Positions 63,111 through 64,000 of a DNA stretch of 64,000 bases are shown here, one piece after another. Under the pieces are notes generated by a model, which had not been told where the DNA came from, did no database searches, and worked only from the letters and a program-made list of their open reading frames with translations. Positions within the stretch are counted from its first letter, which is position 1. Each line of letters starts with the position of its first letter. A program made the translations under genes and the position numbers. Source of the stretch: Phoronis australis (Eukaryota; Phoronida; Phoronidae); contig NMRA01000698.1 in NCBI GenBank assembly GCA_002633005.1, forward strand, positions 62,001 through 126,000, written 5' to 3'.

Positions 63111-64000
63111 CTGAAACGACAAAACAACACTAAGGATAAGAATATGTTGTACAGGCATTAGAAAGACTAGAACTGACATGATAAAACAAAATTAATTTCA
63201 TCCACATTCTGAACCGCATTACACCTTTCAAAGGAACTCATTCTTCCAAAAGCATATAATTACACCACCCTACAATGTAATTCACTTCCTTGTAAGGTGT
63301 TCATAAGATGACAAGATAGAAAATAAAAAGACTTTCTTCTTTCTAATTCAACCTCGCATGATCATTTCATAGCGTGACTGATTTTACACACAGTTATCTA
63401 AGAGCTTAAGTTGAAATTTAACTTGAAATAATTATGTTTGGCATGTTCTATAATACAATGTGCAAAAACTCAATTTAAGTGTCTATTAATCTATGCTTGA
63501 GTAAATAATGGCATACACAGATAATAGATCAAGTAGTATTATCTCTTTGTTTGCTTTTGATAACCCCTGCATTGAGACTAAACATTCAAGTCTGCGAAAC
63601 TAGAAATCTCGAGTTTTTATTCGAATTTGTAGCTCAAGGGGTCATCAAGTGCGAACTTGGACTAGAATCTCATGCGCGTAAAACGCAATTTACTCGACCA
63701 CATACTAAACTTATCTTGAGTTTGCATAAAACGAGACTAGAAAATGCCAAAAATAATTTCGAGTTCAATTTCAAGTACAAAGATTAGATCCCAACCCCTC
63801 AGCAAAACCCTTTTAAAAGCAAAATCTAAGGAACAATTTTCTAAAGTTACATGGGACAATGAGTAAAGCTTGACATATTCGTTACAAAATGACAAACAAT
63901 GCAACTACACTTCCCACAAATTCAATATTTACATTTTGTGAAAAAATGATACACCGAAAATATAATGAAAGATGTAATGCATAACTAGACAAGACAAAAC
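63111..64000. other. Thioesterase intron running off the window
   Basis: No further exon of the thioesterase was identified on the minus strand. Sequence is AT-rich and otherwise plain. Confidence 0.4.

Overview
This is eukaryotic genomic DNA from an AT-rich, intron-bearing animal. The visible genes have short exons with GT/AG splice sites in long introns. Tandem duplications, MITEs and tRNA-derived repeats fill the rest. The gene content (an SLC34 Na/phosphate cotransporter, an OLAH-type thioesterase II and a DUF1057-like alpha/beta hydrolase) fits a marine invertebrate, most likely a non-vertebrate deuterostome. That placement is an inference; no species-specific marker was seen. Nothing in the window is prokaryotic.

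Three protein-coding genes can be assembled exon by exon. Gene 1 (plus strand, 4305-10339, six coding exons, 437 aa) is a complete alpha/beta hydrolase with a full Ser-Asp-His triad. Gene 2 (plus strand, 21759-31041, ten exons, 630 aa resolved) is a type II Na-dependent phosphate cotransporter of the SLC34/NaPi-II family; only its first coding exon could not be found. Gene 3 (minus strand, 63110-58370, four 3' exons, 137 aa) is the C-terminal half of an OLAH-like thioesterase II, and its 5' exons lie beyond the right edge. Nothing suggests that the three genes work in one pathway.

Layout: 1-4171 is non-coding, with one MITE and one tRNA-derived SINE. Gene 1 follows, with a SINE in intron 2. 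The interval 10340-17640 is intergenic with a second MITE of the same family. At 17645-21370 lies a composite non-coding repeat (R1), followed directly by gene 2. The interval 31042-33389 has no recognisable gene. From 33390 to about 57966 the DNA is almost entirely repeats: a 2-kb tandem duplication joined by a single N, then an approximately 10-kb tandem duplication. Each 10-kb copy holds R1-like sequence, a tRNA-like element, and a roughly 4.8-kb array of a 40-bp minisatellite punctuated by a block with the palindrome GGCGGCCGCC. Copy 2 also carries a broken THAP-like fragment. Gene 3 occupies the right end and contains a 0.9-kb N-joined duplication that repeats part of one exon.

Two results deserve most attention. 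First, three of the six single N characters (19846, 35313, 59865) sit exactly at direct-duplication junctions, so those duplications are probably overlapping or haplotypic contig ends, not biology. Second, the 10-kb duplication at 36476-57966 has no N at its junction and carries a higher-order satellite structure and a tRNA-like element that I could not assign to any known family.
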